Positions 1-8,062 of a DNA stretch of 32,353 bases are shown piece after piece. Origin of the DNA: JAEUKA01 sp035340095. Its GTDB lineage: Bacteria; Myxococcota_A; Polyangia; Palsa-1104; JAEUJZ01. A program made the translations under genes and the position numbers. The stretch's first letter is position 1. Each line of letters begins with the position of its first letter. The notes under the pieces are model-generated. The model was given only the letters and a program-made list of their open reading frames with translations, was not told the DNA's origin and ran no database searches. The DNA lies in NCBI GenBank assembly GCA_035340095.1, contig DAORGN010000031.1, forward strand, positions 1 through 32,353. Direction: 5' to 3'.

Positions 1-880
1 GCTTTCGCCAAACGAAGTCGCGCTGCTGTGTACCGGCACCCAAGGGGAATCTGTCGCGGCGCTCGGCAAGCTGGTCGCAGGTCTGTCGCCCGATTCGGCA
101 CCGCCGTTTGGCAAGCTGCGACTTTCGGCTGGGGACTGCGTGGTGCTGGCGGCGCGGGCGATTCCTGGCAATGAGCGGGCGATTGCGCGACTGGCCGACC
201 GACTGGTCGCCCATCGCGTCGAGGTCGTCTCAGGCCCGCACTATTCGGTGTCCGGACATGGCTATCGCGACGAGCTCAAGTGGCTGTTACAGACGTTTGC
301 GCCGCGCACGCTTCTGCCCGTCCACGGTGGACCGCGCCAGCTTGCCGCACACGCCGAGATCGCGCACAGCCTGGGAATTCCCGCGCTGGTCCAGCACAAC
401 GGCGACATCCTCGAACTGACCGATGCGGGGACCGTGCAGGTGGTGGGACAGCTGCCAAGTCCAGGCCTCGCCGTCGAAGGAACCACGGTTGGCGAGGTGG
501 GCCAAGATACCCTGCGACTGCGCCGGCAGCTTGCCCAGACGGGTCTTGTCATCGTCGCGCAGGTGTTTGGCAAACCGCATCGGCTCGCGGTTCGTGCCGT
601 CGGTATTTCTGATCCGGGGCCGCAGCTTGATGCGCTGTGTCAAAAAGCGGCGCGTCTTGGTGAAGAAGTCATCGCAGCGCTGCGCGGGACTGAACCAACG
701 CCGCCGGATCTCCACGAGCTGGAGCGCGCAGTCGGTCGCGCCGTGCGCGGAGTGTTTCGCGTCGCCCGTGGCATCAAGCCGATGGTGCAGTGCGTGCTCT
801 GTGAAAACAGCGCAGGCGACGAACTAATCGAAGCTGCCGCGGTCGGTCCGTCGCCACAGCAGATGGTCGACAAGGACTAA
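1..880 (+). CDS. rnj: Ribonuclease J-type metallo-beta-lactamase RNase, 3' part
   Basis: This is the C-terminal part of an RNase J family enzyme, which processes and degrades RNA in the cytoplasm by endo- and 5'-exonucleolytic cleavage. The frame is open from base 2, so the start lies upstream of the window. Visible family landmarks are the CTGTQGE segment near the left edge (RNase J consensus TGSQGE), AIPGNE, SGHGYRDELKWLL (the SGH metal-site loop) and the LLPVHGG block, followed by HNGDILEL. The N-terminal catalytic HxHxDH motif would be outside the window. After the beta-CASP/lactamase part comes a C-terminal tail of roughly 130 residues. The last 57 bases overlap, tail to tail, with the end of aroC on the other strand. 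Family assignment is secure; true nuclease specificity is inferred. Confidence 0.85.
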   Translation, partial: LSPNEVALLCTGTQGESVAALGKLVAGLSPDSAPPFGKLRLSAGDCVVLAARAIPGNERAIARLADRLVAHRVEVVSGPHYSVSGHGYRDELKWLLQTFAPRTLLPVHGGPRQLAAHAEIAHSLGIPALVQHNGDILELTDAGTVQVVGQLPSPGLAVEGTTVGEVGQDTLRLRRQLAQTGLVIVAQVFGKPHRLAVRAVGISDPGPQLDALCQKAARLGEEVIAALRGTEPTPPDLHELERAVGRAVRGVFRVARGIKPMVQCVLCENSAGDELIEAAAVGPSPQQMVDKD

Positions 881-1888
881 ATACACCATCGCTTCAAGCA
901 CCGGAATCGCGCGCGGCACAATGCACGGATCGTGACGGCCCGCTTTGGCGGTATCGAGCACCGTCGCCGTCGGCTTACACGCAGCCCGCAGGACAATTCG
1001 TTCACCGGTGCTGATGCCGCCGCGAATCCCGCCATAACGATCCGGTGAATCGGCGGCACGATGGAACTCGCTGCCTTCGGCTTTGGCCGCCAGCATGCCG
1101 TCGCCCAATTCGACACTGCTGACCGCTCCGACGCCAAGCAGCGCCGCCGCCAGATCCGACTTCAGCTTGTGAAACACCGGCTGTCCCAGTCCTTTGGGCA
1201 CCCCATCGCACCACAGCTCGACCAGCCCGCCGTAGCTTTTGCCTTCGCGCTTGGCCGCCAAAAGAAGCTGCTCGACCTGGGTTTTCAGGCGAAGACTCGG
1301 CAGCCGCGCCGGAAAGTCGTCGATCTGCCGCACCGCCGGTGGATCGGCTTGCAGCGCCGCCACTTCATCTTCCGAAAGTGAAAGCGGCCCAATCTGTCGC
1401 GCAAAACCACGCACCACCAGATCGGGCGCAAGCTGCCGCAGCACCATCTGCGCCACCGCGCCCGCCATCACCCGCGCCACGGTTTCACGCCCCGACGATC
1501 GCCCCCCGCCGCGCGGATCGGAATGGCCAAACTTGTGCCGCCAAACATCATCGGCGTGACCAGGCCGAGGACTGCGCGCAATGTCGGCATAGTCCTGCGA
1601 TCGTGCATCGAGGTTGCGCACCAGCATCGCAATCGGCGTACCCAGCGTCTTGCCTGCGTAGACACCGCTAAGCACTTCCGCGGCATCGGGTTCCGCGCGT
1701 GCCGAAGTCAGACTTTCCCCCGTCGCGGTCTTGTTCCCAGGACGCCGCCGCTGAAGTTCGCTCTGCAGAAGATCCGGCAAAAACGGAATCCCCGCTGGAC
1801 AGCCATCAATGACCACGCCGAGCGCCGCGCCGTGGCTTTCACCGAATGTCGTCACCACAAAGTGCTGACCAAATGAGCTTGCGCCCAT
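824..1888 (-). CDS. aroC: Chorismate synthase
   Basis: Chorismate synthase makes chorismate from 5-enolpyruvylshikimate-3-phosphate using reduced flavin. It is the last step of the shikimate pathway and the branch point to menaquinone. The 354-residue product has the usual family length. It shows GESHG at residues 16-20, a GGRSSGRET block near 127 (FMN-site signature, usually GGRaSaRET), RYGGIRGGISTGE, CKPTAT and a C-terminal GRHDPCIVPRAIPVLEAM block. The ATG start is supported by an AAGGA about 10 bases upstream and sits 2 bases after the aroA stop, so it is the last gene of aroKB-aroA-aroC. Its 3' end overlaps the RNase J gene by 57 bases. Confidence 0.96.
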   Translation of the reverse strand: MGASSFGQHFVVTTFGESHGAALGVVIDGCPAGIPFLPDLLQSELQRRRPGNKTATGESLTSARAEPDAAEVLSGVYAGKTLGTPIAMLVRNLDARSQDYADIARSPRPGHADDVWRHKFGHSDPRGGGRSSGRETVARVMAGAVAQMVLRQLAPDLVVRGFARQIGPLSLSEDEVAALQADPPAVRQIDDFPARLPSLRLKTQVEQLLLAAKREGKSYGGLVELWCDGVPKGLGQPVFHKLKSDLAAALLGVGAVSSVELGDGMLAAKAEGSEFHRAADSPDRYGGIRGGISTGERIVLRAACKPTATVLDTAKAGRHDPCIVPRAIPVLEAMVYLVLVDHLLWRRTDRGSFD

Positions 1889-1890
1889 GT

Positions 1891-3144
1891 TTAGGAGTCC
1901 TTTTTGGAAAGAGTATCTGCCGCAAGATCCGCAAGTCCGGCAATTGTCAAAAACTCCGGAAAGCTCTTGTGAACCGCTGAAAGCCCGGCAATTTCGACGG
2001 GAAATCCCGCCCAGCGCGCCAAAGCTGCTGCCATCACCAAGCGATGATCGGACCCGGCATCAAACTGTCGCAGCGTGCTCCGATCGGAATCCGCAAGCGG
2101 GCGTCCCACGATCTCGATTCCGTCTTCGCGCGGCGTATGTTCACGACCAAGCACTTGCAAAAGCGCGCTCGTCGTTGCGATGCGATCCGATTCCTTCCCG
2201 CGCAGGTGCGGCGCGCCAAACAGCCGTGACGTTCCTTCCGCAAGCGCGCACAACACCGAAAGCACTGGCGTAAGGTCCGGCGCGCCCCCCACATCGACTT
2301 CAATCGCGCGGAGCCGTTCGGCGCGCTGTACCACCAGACCTTTCGTCGACAAATCAAGCGACACACCCATCTTTTGCAGGATGTCGACAAAGCAGTGATC
2401 GGGCTGAAGACTATGTAAAGGAAAGTTTACAATGTGACAAGTTCCCGCGACAGCCGCGAGCGCCGCCACCGCAAACGCCGAGCTGACATCGGCTTCGCAG
2501 GGAAGTACCGCCGGCACAAGACGCTGCCGCGGCGGCACAATAAGAATCATTTTGTCTGCTTCATATTGACGCTCGATCTGCATACCACAGCGCTGCGCGA
2601 CATCGATCGACAGATCCAAATACCCTTCCGATATGGGTTCCTTTTCACACAAAATGTGCAGCGGGAATGGCAGATCCCAGGCATTCAAAATCAGCGACGA
2701 AGCAAACTGACTCGACAGCCCAGAAAGCAAGGACAGTCGCCCGCCCGGATCTGCAAAACCCAGTGACCGCGTGCGCAGCGCCGGGGCTGCGCCATCGTCG
2801 CAGATCGATACCTGCGCGCCAAGCTGCCGCAGCACGGAAAGAAACGGCTCGTGCGGCCTTTCGATAAGCCTTCGCGATCCGCACAGCACAAAGTCTCCGC
2901 CGCGCCGCGCCGTGTATCCCAGACACAGACGCAGCACCAGACCTGCCTCGCCACAGTGAATCCGCGTCTGTCCCGCTGCAAACGCCGCACAGGCCCCTTG
3001 CATGGCCACCACATCGCTACAGCGCGAAAGCACAGGCAGCGTCACCGCCGGTTCTGTAAGCTGGAGCAAAAGGCCCCGGATCAGCAGTGACTTCGACGGG
3101 GGAATCGTTCCCGAAAACGAAAAAGGAAGGCGATCGGAATTCAT
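1891..3144 (-). CDS. aroA: 3-phosphoshikimate 1-carboxyvinyltransferase (EPSP synthase)
   Basis: EPSP synthase transfers enolpyruvate from PEP to shikimate-3-phosphate. The 417-residue product carries PSKSLLIR near the N-terminus (usual GSKS), SSQFASSLIL, PDLTP (catalytic Asp), RGKESDR, DAGSDHRLVMAA and VHKSFPEF, so the main substrate and catalytic residues are present. It is a divergent member: the usual NAGTAMR PEP/glyphosate loop reads GEAGLVLR here. The ATG overlaps the stop of aroKB in an ATGA junction (3141-3144), and the stop lies 2 bases before aroC, so the three genes look translationally coupled. Confidence 0.94.
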   Translation of the reverse strand: MNSDRLPFSFSGTIPPSKSLLIRGLLLQLTEPAVTLPVLSRCSDVVAMQGACAAFAAGQTRIHCGEAGLVLRLCLGYTARRGGDFVLCGSRRLIERPHEPFLSVLRQLGAQVSICDDGAAPALRTRSLGFADPGGRLSLLSGLSSQFASSLILNAWDLPFPLHILCEKEPISEGYLDLSIDVAQRCGMQIERQYEADKMILIVPPRQRLVPAVLPCEADVSSAFAVAALAAVAGTCHIVNFPLHSLQPDHCFVDILQKMGVSLDLSTKGLVVQRAERLRAIEVDVGGAPDLTPVLSVLCALAEGTSRLFGAPHLRGKESDRIATTSALLQVLGREHTPREDGIEIVGRPLADSDRSTLRQFDAGSDHRLVMAAALARWAGFPVEIAGLSAVHKSFPEFLTIAGLADLAADTLSKKDS

Positions 3145-4742
3145 GATTGGGGCTCCACATAACCCATTTCGATCGCGGCCTGGGTCAGCTCGGACAGCGT
3201 CACCGGAATCACTTCGGACTGTCCCATCGCGCGCAAAAAGACAAAGCGGACTTCGTCCTTGCTCGATCGTTTTTTGTCCTGCGCCAGCAAGCGGACAAAC
3301 TGTGCCTGTGGAATCCGGGGCAGCTCGCTCCGCCTATCATACAGACCAAACCGATCGCGCAGTCGCGCTTCCAAATCTGCTTTCACCGTCGCTTGTAGCA
3401 GTCCTTTTTGCGTCGAAAACGAAAGTGCAAAGTACAGTCCTTGCGCCACCGCCAGACCGTGTGGCAGGCCGTGAACGGTTTCCAGCACATGGCCCACGGT
3501 GTGTCCCAAGTTCAGCTTGTGGCGAATTCCCAGACGCTCTTGCGGATCGAGTTCGACAATCCGCCGCTTCGCAGAAATCGCCGCCGGCAGCCATTCCCAC
3601 AGCAGCGCAGCGCCCGTTTTTTGCGAAGCGAGAAGTCCCTGGACCCACTCACCGCCATCCAAATAGGCGATCTTGGCCAGCTCTCCCATCGCTTCGTGGG
3701 CCCGCTCTTCTGGCTGCAAATCCAGCACCCGCTTTGTGATCCAGACATGCGTCGGAGCGACGATGGTTCCGATCTGATTTTTTGCCCGACCGACATTCAG
3801 CGCATTTTTGCCGCCATGCGCAGAATCAATCGCCGCAAGCCAGGTCGAAGGAATCTGCTGAAGCGGCACACCGCGCTTAAACACACTCGCAAAAAATCCG
3901 GCAAAGTCGCCCACTGAACCACCGCCCAGCGCCACAACCGAAAGCCGACTTTGCGGCAGCGGCGCTGCGATCTCCAGCAAATGTTCGACGTGCTTTGGGA
4001 ACGCCGCCAGGTCTTTCAGATCCTCTCCGGCACAGACCCCATAGCGCTGTGGAAAGCCATGCAGCCAGCTGAGCAGCGCAGGATCGGCGTGCTGGGCCAG
4101 CTGCTCGATTCGCTGATCATACACAAGCAGCGGCGCATCCCCCACATCATCCAGCGTGGGCAGTGCGTCAGCACAGTGAACACTTGTCGGCCCATTATGA
4201 AGTATTTTAAATGACTCTTTTTGAACAAAGAGCTGGCGGTAGAGCGACACCACCGCGGCGGCGGCTTGCTGCGCCGACAGCGCATCTACCGACAGCCGAA
4301 CATCGACATCGCGATAGGCACTTTCCCGTCGCACAAGCAGATCAGGAAGCGTCTTTTTTGGATCCGGAAGCAGCAGCGGTCGCAGCGCCGGACTCTGCGC
4401 AAGCCGCGCCAACAGCACATCGATCGAGGCATCCAGACCACACACAAAACCCAGCTTTCGCAGCCGTGCCCGCACTTGTGGACTGGTGACCAGACCGCCC
4501 CCTACCGACAGCACGCACGGGGCGGAATCCAGTGCATTCACAAACGCAAGCTCGCGCTCCCGCAGCGCCGCTTCACCGTCGCGGAAAATCAGCTCTGCGA
4601 GCGGCATTCCGGCCTGCGCAGACAACACCGCATCCGAATCGACAAACGGCAGCCCGAGCAGCTCGGCGCAGATCCGACCAATGGATGTCTTTCCGACGCC
4701 AGGGGGGCCACTCAGAATCAGCATGGCGCGGTATACTGCCAC
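3141..4742 (-). CDS. aroKB: Fused shikimate kinase (N) and 3-dehydroquinate synthase (C)
   Basis: This is a bifunctional protein of about 533 residues. Residues 1 to about 165 are shikimate kinase: P-loop GPPGVGKTS at 12-20, DSD at 35-37, FRDGEAALRE, SVGGG and RPLL. Residues about 185-533 are 3-dehydroquinate synthase: GGGSVGDFAGF, IDSAHGGKNALN, KNQIGT, EAMGELAK, a GHTVGHVLE metal-site helix and PHGLAVAQG. The two halves catalyse steps 5 and 2 of the pathway, so they are not consecutive; the step-3/4 enzymes are on the divergent aroDE gene. The GTG at 4742 has a GGA 5 bases upstream. An in-frame ATG at 4724, preceded by a TATACC hexamer, is a reasonable alternative start. Confidence 0.94.
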   Translation of the reverse strand: MAVYRAMLILSGPPGVGKTSIGRICAELLGLPFVDSDAVLSAQAGMPLAELIFRDGEAALRERELAFVNALDSAPCVLSVGGGLVTSPQVRARLRKLGFVCGLDASIDVLLARLAQSPALRPLLLPDPKKTLPDLLVRRESAYRDVDVRLSVDALSAQQAAAAVVSLYRQLFVQKESFKILHNGPTSVHCADALPTLDDVGDAPLLVYDQRIEQLAQHADPALLSWLHGFPQRYGVCAGEDLKDLAAFPKHVEHLLEIAAPLPQSRLSVVALGGGSVGDFAGFFASVFKRGVPLQQIPSTWLAAIDSAHGGKNALNVGRAKNQIGTIVAPTHVWITKRVLDLQPEERAHEAMGELAKIAYLDGGEWVQGLLASQKTGAALLWEWLPAAISAKRRIVELDPQERLGIRHKLNLGHTVGHVLETVHGLPHGLAVAQGLYFALSFSTQKGLLQATVKADLEARLRDRFGLYDRRSELPRIPQAQFVRLLAQDKKRSSKDEVRFVFLRAMGQSEVIPVTLSELTQAAIEMGYVEPQS

Positions 4743-4762
4743 CTATTTCCGGAATCTGCTAG

Positions 4763-4768
4763 TAGTCT
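4763..4768 (+). promoter_or_regulatory. Possible -10 element of a leaderless aroDE transcript
   Basis: TAGTCT fits TANNNT and lies exactly 6 bases before the aroDE ATG, which has no visible Shine-Dalgarno. The aroKB-aroDE divergent gap is only 32 bases, so little room exists for a leader. No clear -35 was seen. Weak evidence, based on the same arrangement elsewhere in the window. Confidence 0.25.
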
Positions 4769-4774
4769 GCCTGC

Positions 4775-6259
4775 ATGGATGAAAAACAGTACGCGCAAAG
4801 CCACCGCGGAGCCACGCTCACGGTCCAAATCCAGCCCGGACAAAGCCCGCAAGATGTGCTGCGTACCGTCCAAAAATCCATCACGGAAGGACTGCGCTAC
4901 GTAGAGCTGCGCGATGACCTGATCTGTGATGAGGAACTGCTGTGGATAAGCGACAGGCTGCCGCGCCCCACAAAGCTGCTGAGTCTGCGCAGAGCCCGTG
5001 AAGAAGAGCGAAGTCGTCTGAGCCTTATCCGTCGCTGTCAGCCCGCCCTTCTTGATGTCGCGCTGGAGCTTGGGCACGATGCGAACCGGCTCTATTCGCT
5101 GATCGAAACAACTGGTTCCGTGCGCGGAGTTGTCTCGTGTCATGCGCGCGATCGCAGCGTTCCTTTTGCACAAGCGCTGGCCAATCTTTCCAAACAAGTT
5201 CCGTCCCATTTTGCGACAAAAGCTGCGCTGCCGATTGACAACCTGGCCGAACTTTTCGACGGACACAGGTGGCATTTGCAAGATCCACAGCGGAATCTGT
5301 TTCTGCCCATCGCAAGTGATGGCAGCGGTCGTTTCCGTTTCTATCGCTTGCTGCTGGGTGAATCGCTTCTGCTGAATTTCCTGCGCGATCCCTGCGCTCC
5401 CTTGATTCCCGATCAGCCCACCCTGTCGGAATGGCAGACCCGTCATCACGTCCCGATCCCAACACAGGGACCGATTCCGTTTGCCGCGATTGTGGGCGAT
5501 CCCGTCGAGCACAGCCGCACCCCAGCACATCATGGATCCTTTTTTGCGCGCTACGGAATGCCGGTTCTCAAAGTCCGGTTGACCTCTTTAGACCTCTCGT
5601 CCGATGTCCTTTCGATTCTGCTTTCACTGGGTCTGCGCGCTTGTGCGATCACGTCTCCGCACAAAACCTGGCTGCGGGACAGCATCGATCAACACAGCGG
5701 CATGTGGGAAGTCAGCGATGATCGCGATCCGCAGTCTGCCGGCAACACCCTGGTCGCATGTGACGACGGAACCGTATTCGGAACCAGTACCGATGGAATC
5801 GGTCTGCGCGCGGCCTGGGAAGAGACCCTCATCGCGCAGCGTGAACGCTGTGGACAGAATCCAGGCATCGCCGTGTTTGGTGGTGGAGGACTTCTGCCCC
5901 TGCTCCGCACGGTGTTTCCCGGCGCACTCTTTTTGTCGGCGCGCAGTGGGAAGCCGCGGGATGCGTCACCAAGCGGACCTGCGGACAAGGACATCACAGT
6001 CCTTGTCTGGTCGGTCGGCCCTAGTCGCTTTGTGCACAATCCACCGTCAGGGCTGCGACCCAAGCTGGTGTTTGATCTAAACTATGCGGAAGACTCTCCG
6101 GCGCGCGCCTATGCCCAGTCGATCGGTGCCCAGCATGTCGATGGGAGTCTGTTTTTCCGCAAACAAGCCGACGCACAGCAGCTGTTTTGGCAGCGACACT
6201 TGGGACATTCCCAGGCAGCACGCGATCACGTAGACTTTGCAAAAAGGAGTCCGCAATGA
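4775..6259 (+). CDS. aroDE: Fused type I 3-dehydroquinate dehydratase and shikimate dehydrogenase
   Basis: This bifunctional 494-residue protein carries pathway steps 3 and 4. Residues about 12-225 resemble type I dehydroquinase: ELR at 44-46, His123 in VVSCH, Schiff-base Lys149 in FATKAA, then GRFRFY and a final IPDQP that matches the usual APGQ loop. Residues about 235-494 are shikimate dehydrogenase: GDPVEHSRTP at 241-250, catalytic Lys297 in ITSPHK, Asn324 in AGNTL, Asp340 in STDGIG, a nucleotide-binding AVFGGGG, and a C-terminal DGSLFFRKQADAQQLFW. The same domain order is known in plant DHQ-SDH and chlamydial proteins. Sequence divergence is high but catalytic residues are kept. It is divergent from aroKB with a 32-base gap and its stop overlaps menI (ATGA). 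Confidence 0.92.
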   Translation: MDEKQYAQSHRGATLTVQIQPGQSPQDVLRTVQKSITEGLRYVELRDDLICDEELLWISDRLPRPTKLLSLRRAREEERSRLSLIRRCQPALLDVALELGHDANRLYSLIETTGSVRGVVSCHARDRSVPFAQALANLSKQVPSHFATKAALPIDNLAELFDGHRWHLQDPQRNLFLPIASDGSGRFRFYRLLLGESLLLNFLRDPCAPLIPDQPTLSEWQTRHHVPIPTQGPIPFAAIVGDPVEHSRTPAHHGSFFARYGMPVLKVRLTSLDLSSDVLSILLSLGLRACAITSPHKTWLRDSIDQHSGMWEVSDDRDPQSAGNTLVACDDGTVFGTSTDGIGLRAAWEETLIAQRERCGQNPGIAVFGGGGLLPLLRTVFPGALFLSARSGKPRDASPSGPADKDITVLVWSVGPSRFVHNPPSGLRPKLVFDLNYAEDSPARAYAQSIGAQHVDGSLFFRKQADAQQLFWQRHLGHSQAARDHVDFAKRSPQ

Positions 6260-6693
6260 GCGCGGTTTTGTATTCCCATCCGATGATCGTACCGTTCCAA
6301 GACATCGACGCTGCGGGGATCGTATTTTTCGCCCGCATCTTTGATTACTTTCACAATGCATTTGTCGAGCACTTGCGGGCCCGTGGCGTGAGTCTGCCTG
6401 AAGTCATCGCTGGCGGAGAATGGGGAGCCCCGCTCGCCCATGCTGAAGCTGACTACAAATTTCCGCTGCGCTTTGGCGATGAAGTGCGTGTGGAATTGGT
6501 GTCAGCAGACCTGGGCGACACATCCGTCACCTTGCATTTCCGGATTGTGTCCGGAAGCGATCCGGTGCGCGTGCACAGCTTCGGAAAGACCGTCCACGTC
6601 ACCATCGATCGCAAGACGTTTAGACCGCGCCCGGTTCCCCCTGCCCTGCGCGCAGCGTACAAGGCGACTGCACCATCGGACCAAAGCGCGTGA
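6256..6693 (+). CDS. menI: Hotdog-fold acyl-CoA thioesterase, probable DHNA-CoA hydrolase
   Basis: This is a 145-residue 4HBT-type thioesterase. The N-terminal VPFQDIDAAGIVFFARIFDY segment matches the family motif DxDxxGxVyFxxyf, with the catalytic Asp in QDID. This is the type used by cyanobacterial and plant 1,4-dihydroxy-2-naphthoyl-CoA thioesterases. Position inside a full menaquinone locus makes DHNA-CoA the likely substrate, supplying the one step otherwise missing between MenB and MenA. The ATG at 6256 overlaps the aroDE stop (ATGA) and has AAAAAGGAGT just upstream, which rejects a longer in-frame start at 6187. Its last 74 bases overlap the end of menE on the other strand. Substrate is inferred from context. 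Confidence 0.85.
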   Translation: MSAVLYSHPMIVPFQDIDAAGIVFFARIFDYFHNAFVEHLRARGVSLPEVIAGGEWGAPLAHAEADYKFPLRFGDEVRVELVSADLGDTSVTLHFRIVSGSDPVRVHSFGKTVHVTIDRKTFRPRPVPPALRAAYKATAPSDQSA

Positions 6694-8062
6694 TGGCACG
6701 CAGCCTGTCGCGCTTTCCGTTTGGCAGTTCCGGAAAGGAATCGACCACCACAAAGCGACGCGGTCGCTTAAACTTCGCAAGCCGCTCGGCCAGCGCCGAT
6801 TCCATCTGCTTCTGATCGAAGTCTTTTTCGACGACCAAGGCCGCACAGACCAGCGCCCCCCAGACTTCATCCGGAATCCCAAACACCAGCGCATCACGGA
6901 CTTGCGGAATCGTCAACAGAGCCTGCTCGACTTCCGCAGGATAGACATTTTCACCGCCGGTTACGATCAGATCGGTTCGCCGCGCATGGACAAAAAGCGT
7001 CCCCGAATCATCCAGCTCGCCCAGATCCCCTGTATCCAGCCAGTCGCCCGCAAGCGGTGGCCGATGCAGATACCCAGTCATCACACTGCGGCCTTTCACC
7101 ACAATCTGGCCGACCTGTCCGGAAGGCAGAAACGATCCCGCTTCGCCGCGGATCGCAACCTCTACTCCCTGTAGCGGAGTGCCCGATCCTCGTCGAGCCA
7201 GCGGCTTCGGAAGCCACTTTTGCACCGTCACCTGAGAGCACGCTTCCGTAAGCCCATACGTACACAGCACATTGACCCCACGATCCACTGCGCGCGAAAG
7301 CAAGGGAAACGGAGTCGCGGCTCCCCCACAGAGCACCGCGCGAAGACGCGACAAAATCCCCCGTTCGTCCGCTTCCAGCAGCGCATGCAGCATGGTCGGA
7401 ACCACCGAAAGCAGCGTGACCCGATGCGCTTCTATGGCATCCAGTACCGACGCTGCCGAAAAGCGTGGCAGCAGCACCATGCAAGCTCTTGCGAGCACGC
7501 AGCGCGTCACAATCGAAAGACCGCCGATGTGACAGAGCGGCAGACAGACAAGCCACCTGTCGTCTTCGCAAAATCCGAGGTTTTCCGCACTTCCTTTTGC
7601 GCTGGCCCAAAAAGCAGAACGCGAAAGGATGGCTCCTTTGGGTGTTCCCGTGGTTCCAGATGAATACAGAATCGCCAGCGTTTCTTCGTCGGAAATGACC
7701 GCGTGTGAAGACAGCCCAGTTGATGATGCATCGATCAGGGAATCGACATCGGAATCCGCAAACACCCGATCGACCGCTGCGTCCTTTTGCACAAACGAAA
7801 GCTCATGATCTGTGTAGCGCGGATGGATCGGCACAAACGGTGTGCCGCGTTCGATAAGCGCCAGCAGAAGAACAACGGTCTGCCAGCGGTTGCTCGCGCG
7901 AATCGCCACCACGTCTTTGCGCGGAATGCCACGCTGGTCCAGTGCTGCGCAGACCGAAAACACCCGCTCCGCCAGATCAGAATAGGTATAGGCGCCATCA
8001 GGATGGATCAGCGCCAGCCGATGGGGAGCCTGCTGTGCCGCAGTCCGCAGACCTACGTCCAT
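6620..8062 (-). CDS. menE: o-Succinylbenzoate-CoA ligase
   Basis: MenE activates o-succinylbenzoate with ATP and CoA to OSB-CoA. The 480-residue adenylate-forming enzyme shows the phosphate loop SSGTTGTPKG at 134-143, CTYGLTEACSQ, the WLDTGDLG motif, the hinge RRTDLIVTGGENVYPAEVE and a C-terminal PNGKRDR holding the catalytic Lys. The ATG at 8062 overlaps the menC stop by 10 bases and has an AGG 7 bases upstream. A longer frame reaching 8191 is a Cys-rich, low-similarity extension inside menC and was not used. It is the last gene of the long minus-strand arm and ends inside menI. Confidence 0.95.
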   Translation of the reverse strand: MDVGLRTAAQQAPHRLALIHPDGAYTYSDLAERVFSVCAALDQRGIPRKDVVAIRASNRWQTVVLLLALIERGTPFVPIHPRYTDHELSFVQKDAAVDRVFADSDVDSLIDASSTGLSSHAVISDEETLAILYSSGTTGTPKGAILSRSAFWASAKGSAENLGFCEDDRWLVCLPLCHIGGLSIVTRCVLARACMVLLPRFSAASVLDAIEAHRVTLLSVVPTMLHALLEADERGILSRLRAVLCGGAATPFPLLSRAVDRGVNVLCTYGLTEACSQVTVQKWLPKPLARRGSGTPLQGVEVAIRGEAGSFLPSGQVGQIVVKGRSVMTGYLHRPPLAGDWLDTGDLGELDDSGTLFVHARRTDLIVTGGENVYPAEVEQALLTIPQVRDALVFGIPDEVWGALVCAALVVEKDFDQKQMESALAERLAKFKRPRRFVVVDSFPELPNGKRDRLRAITRFGPMVQSPCTLRAGQGEPGAV

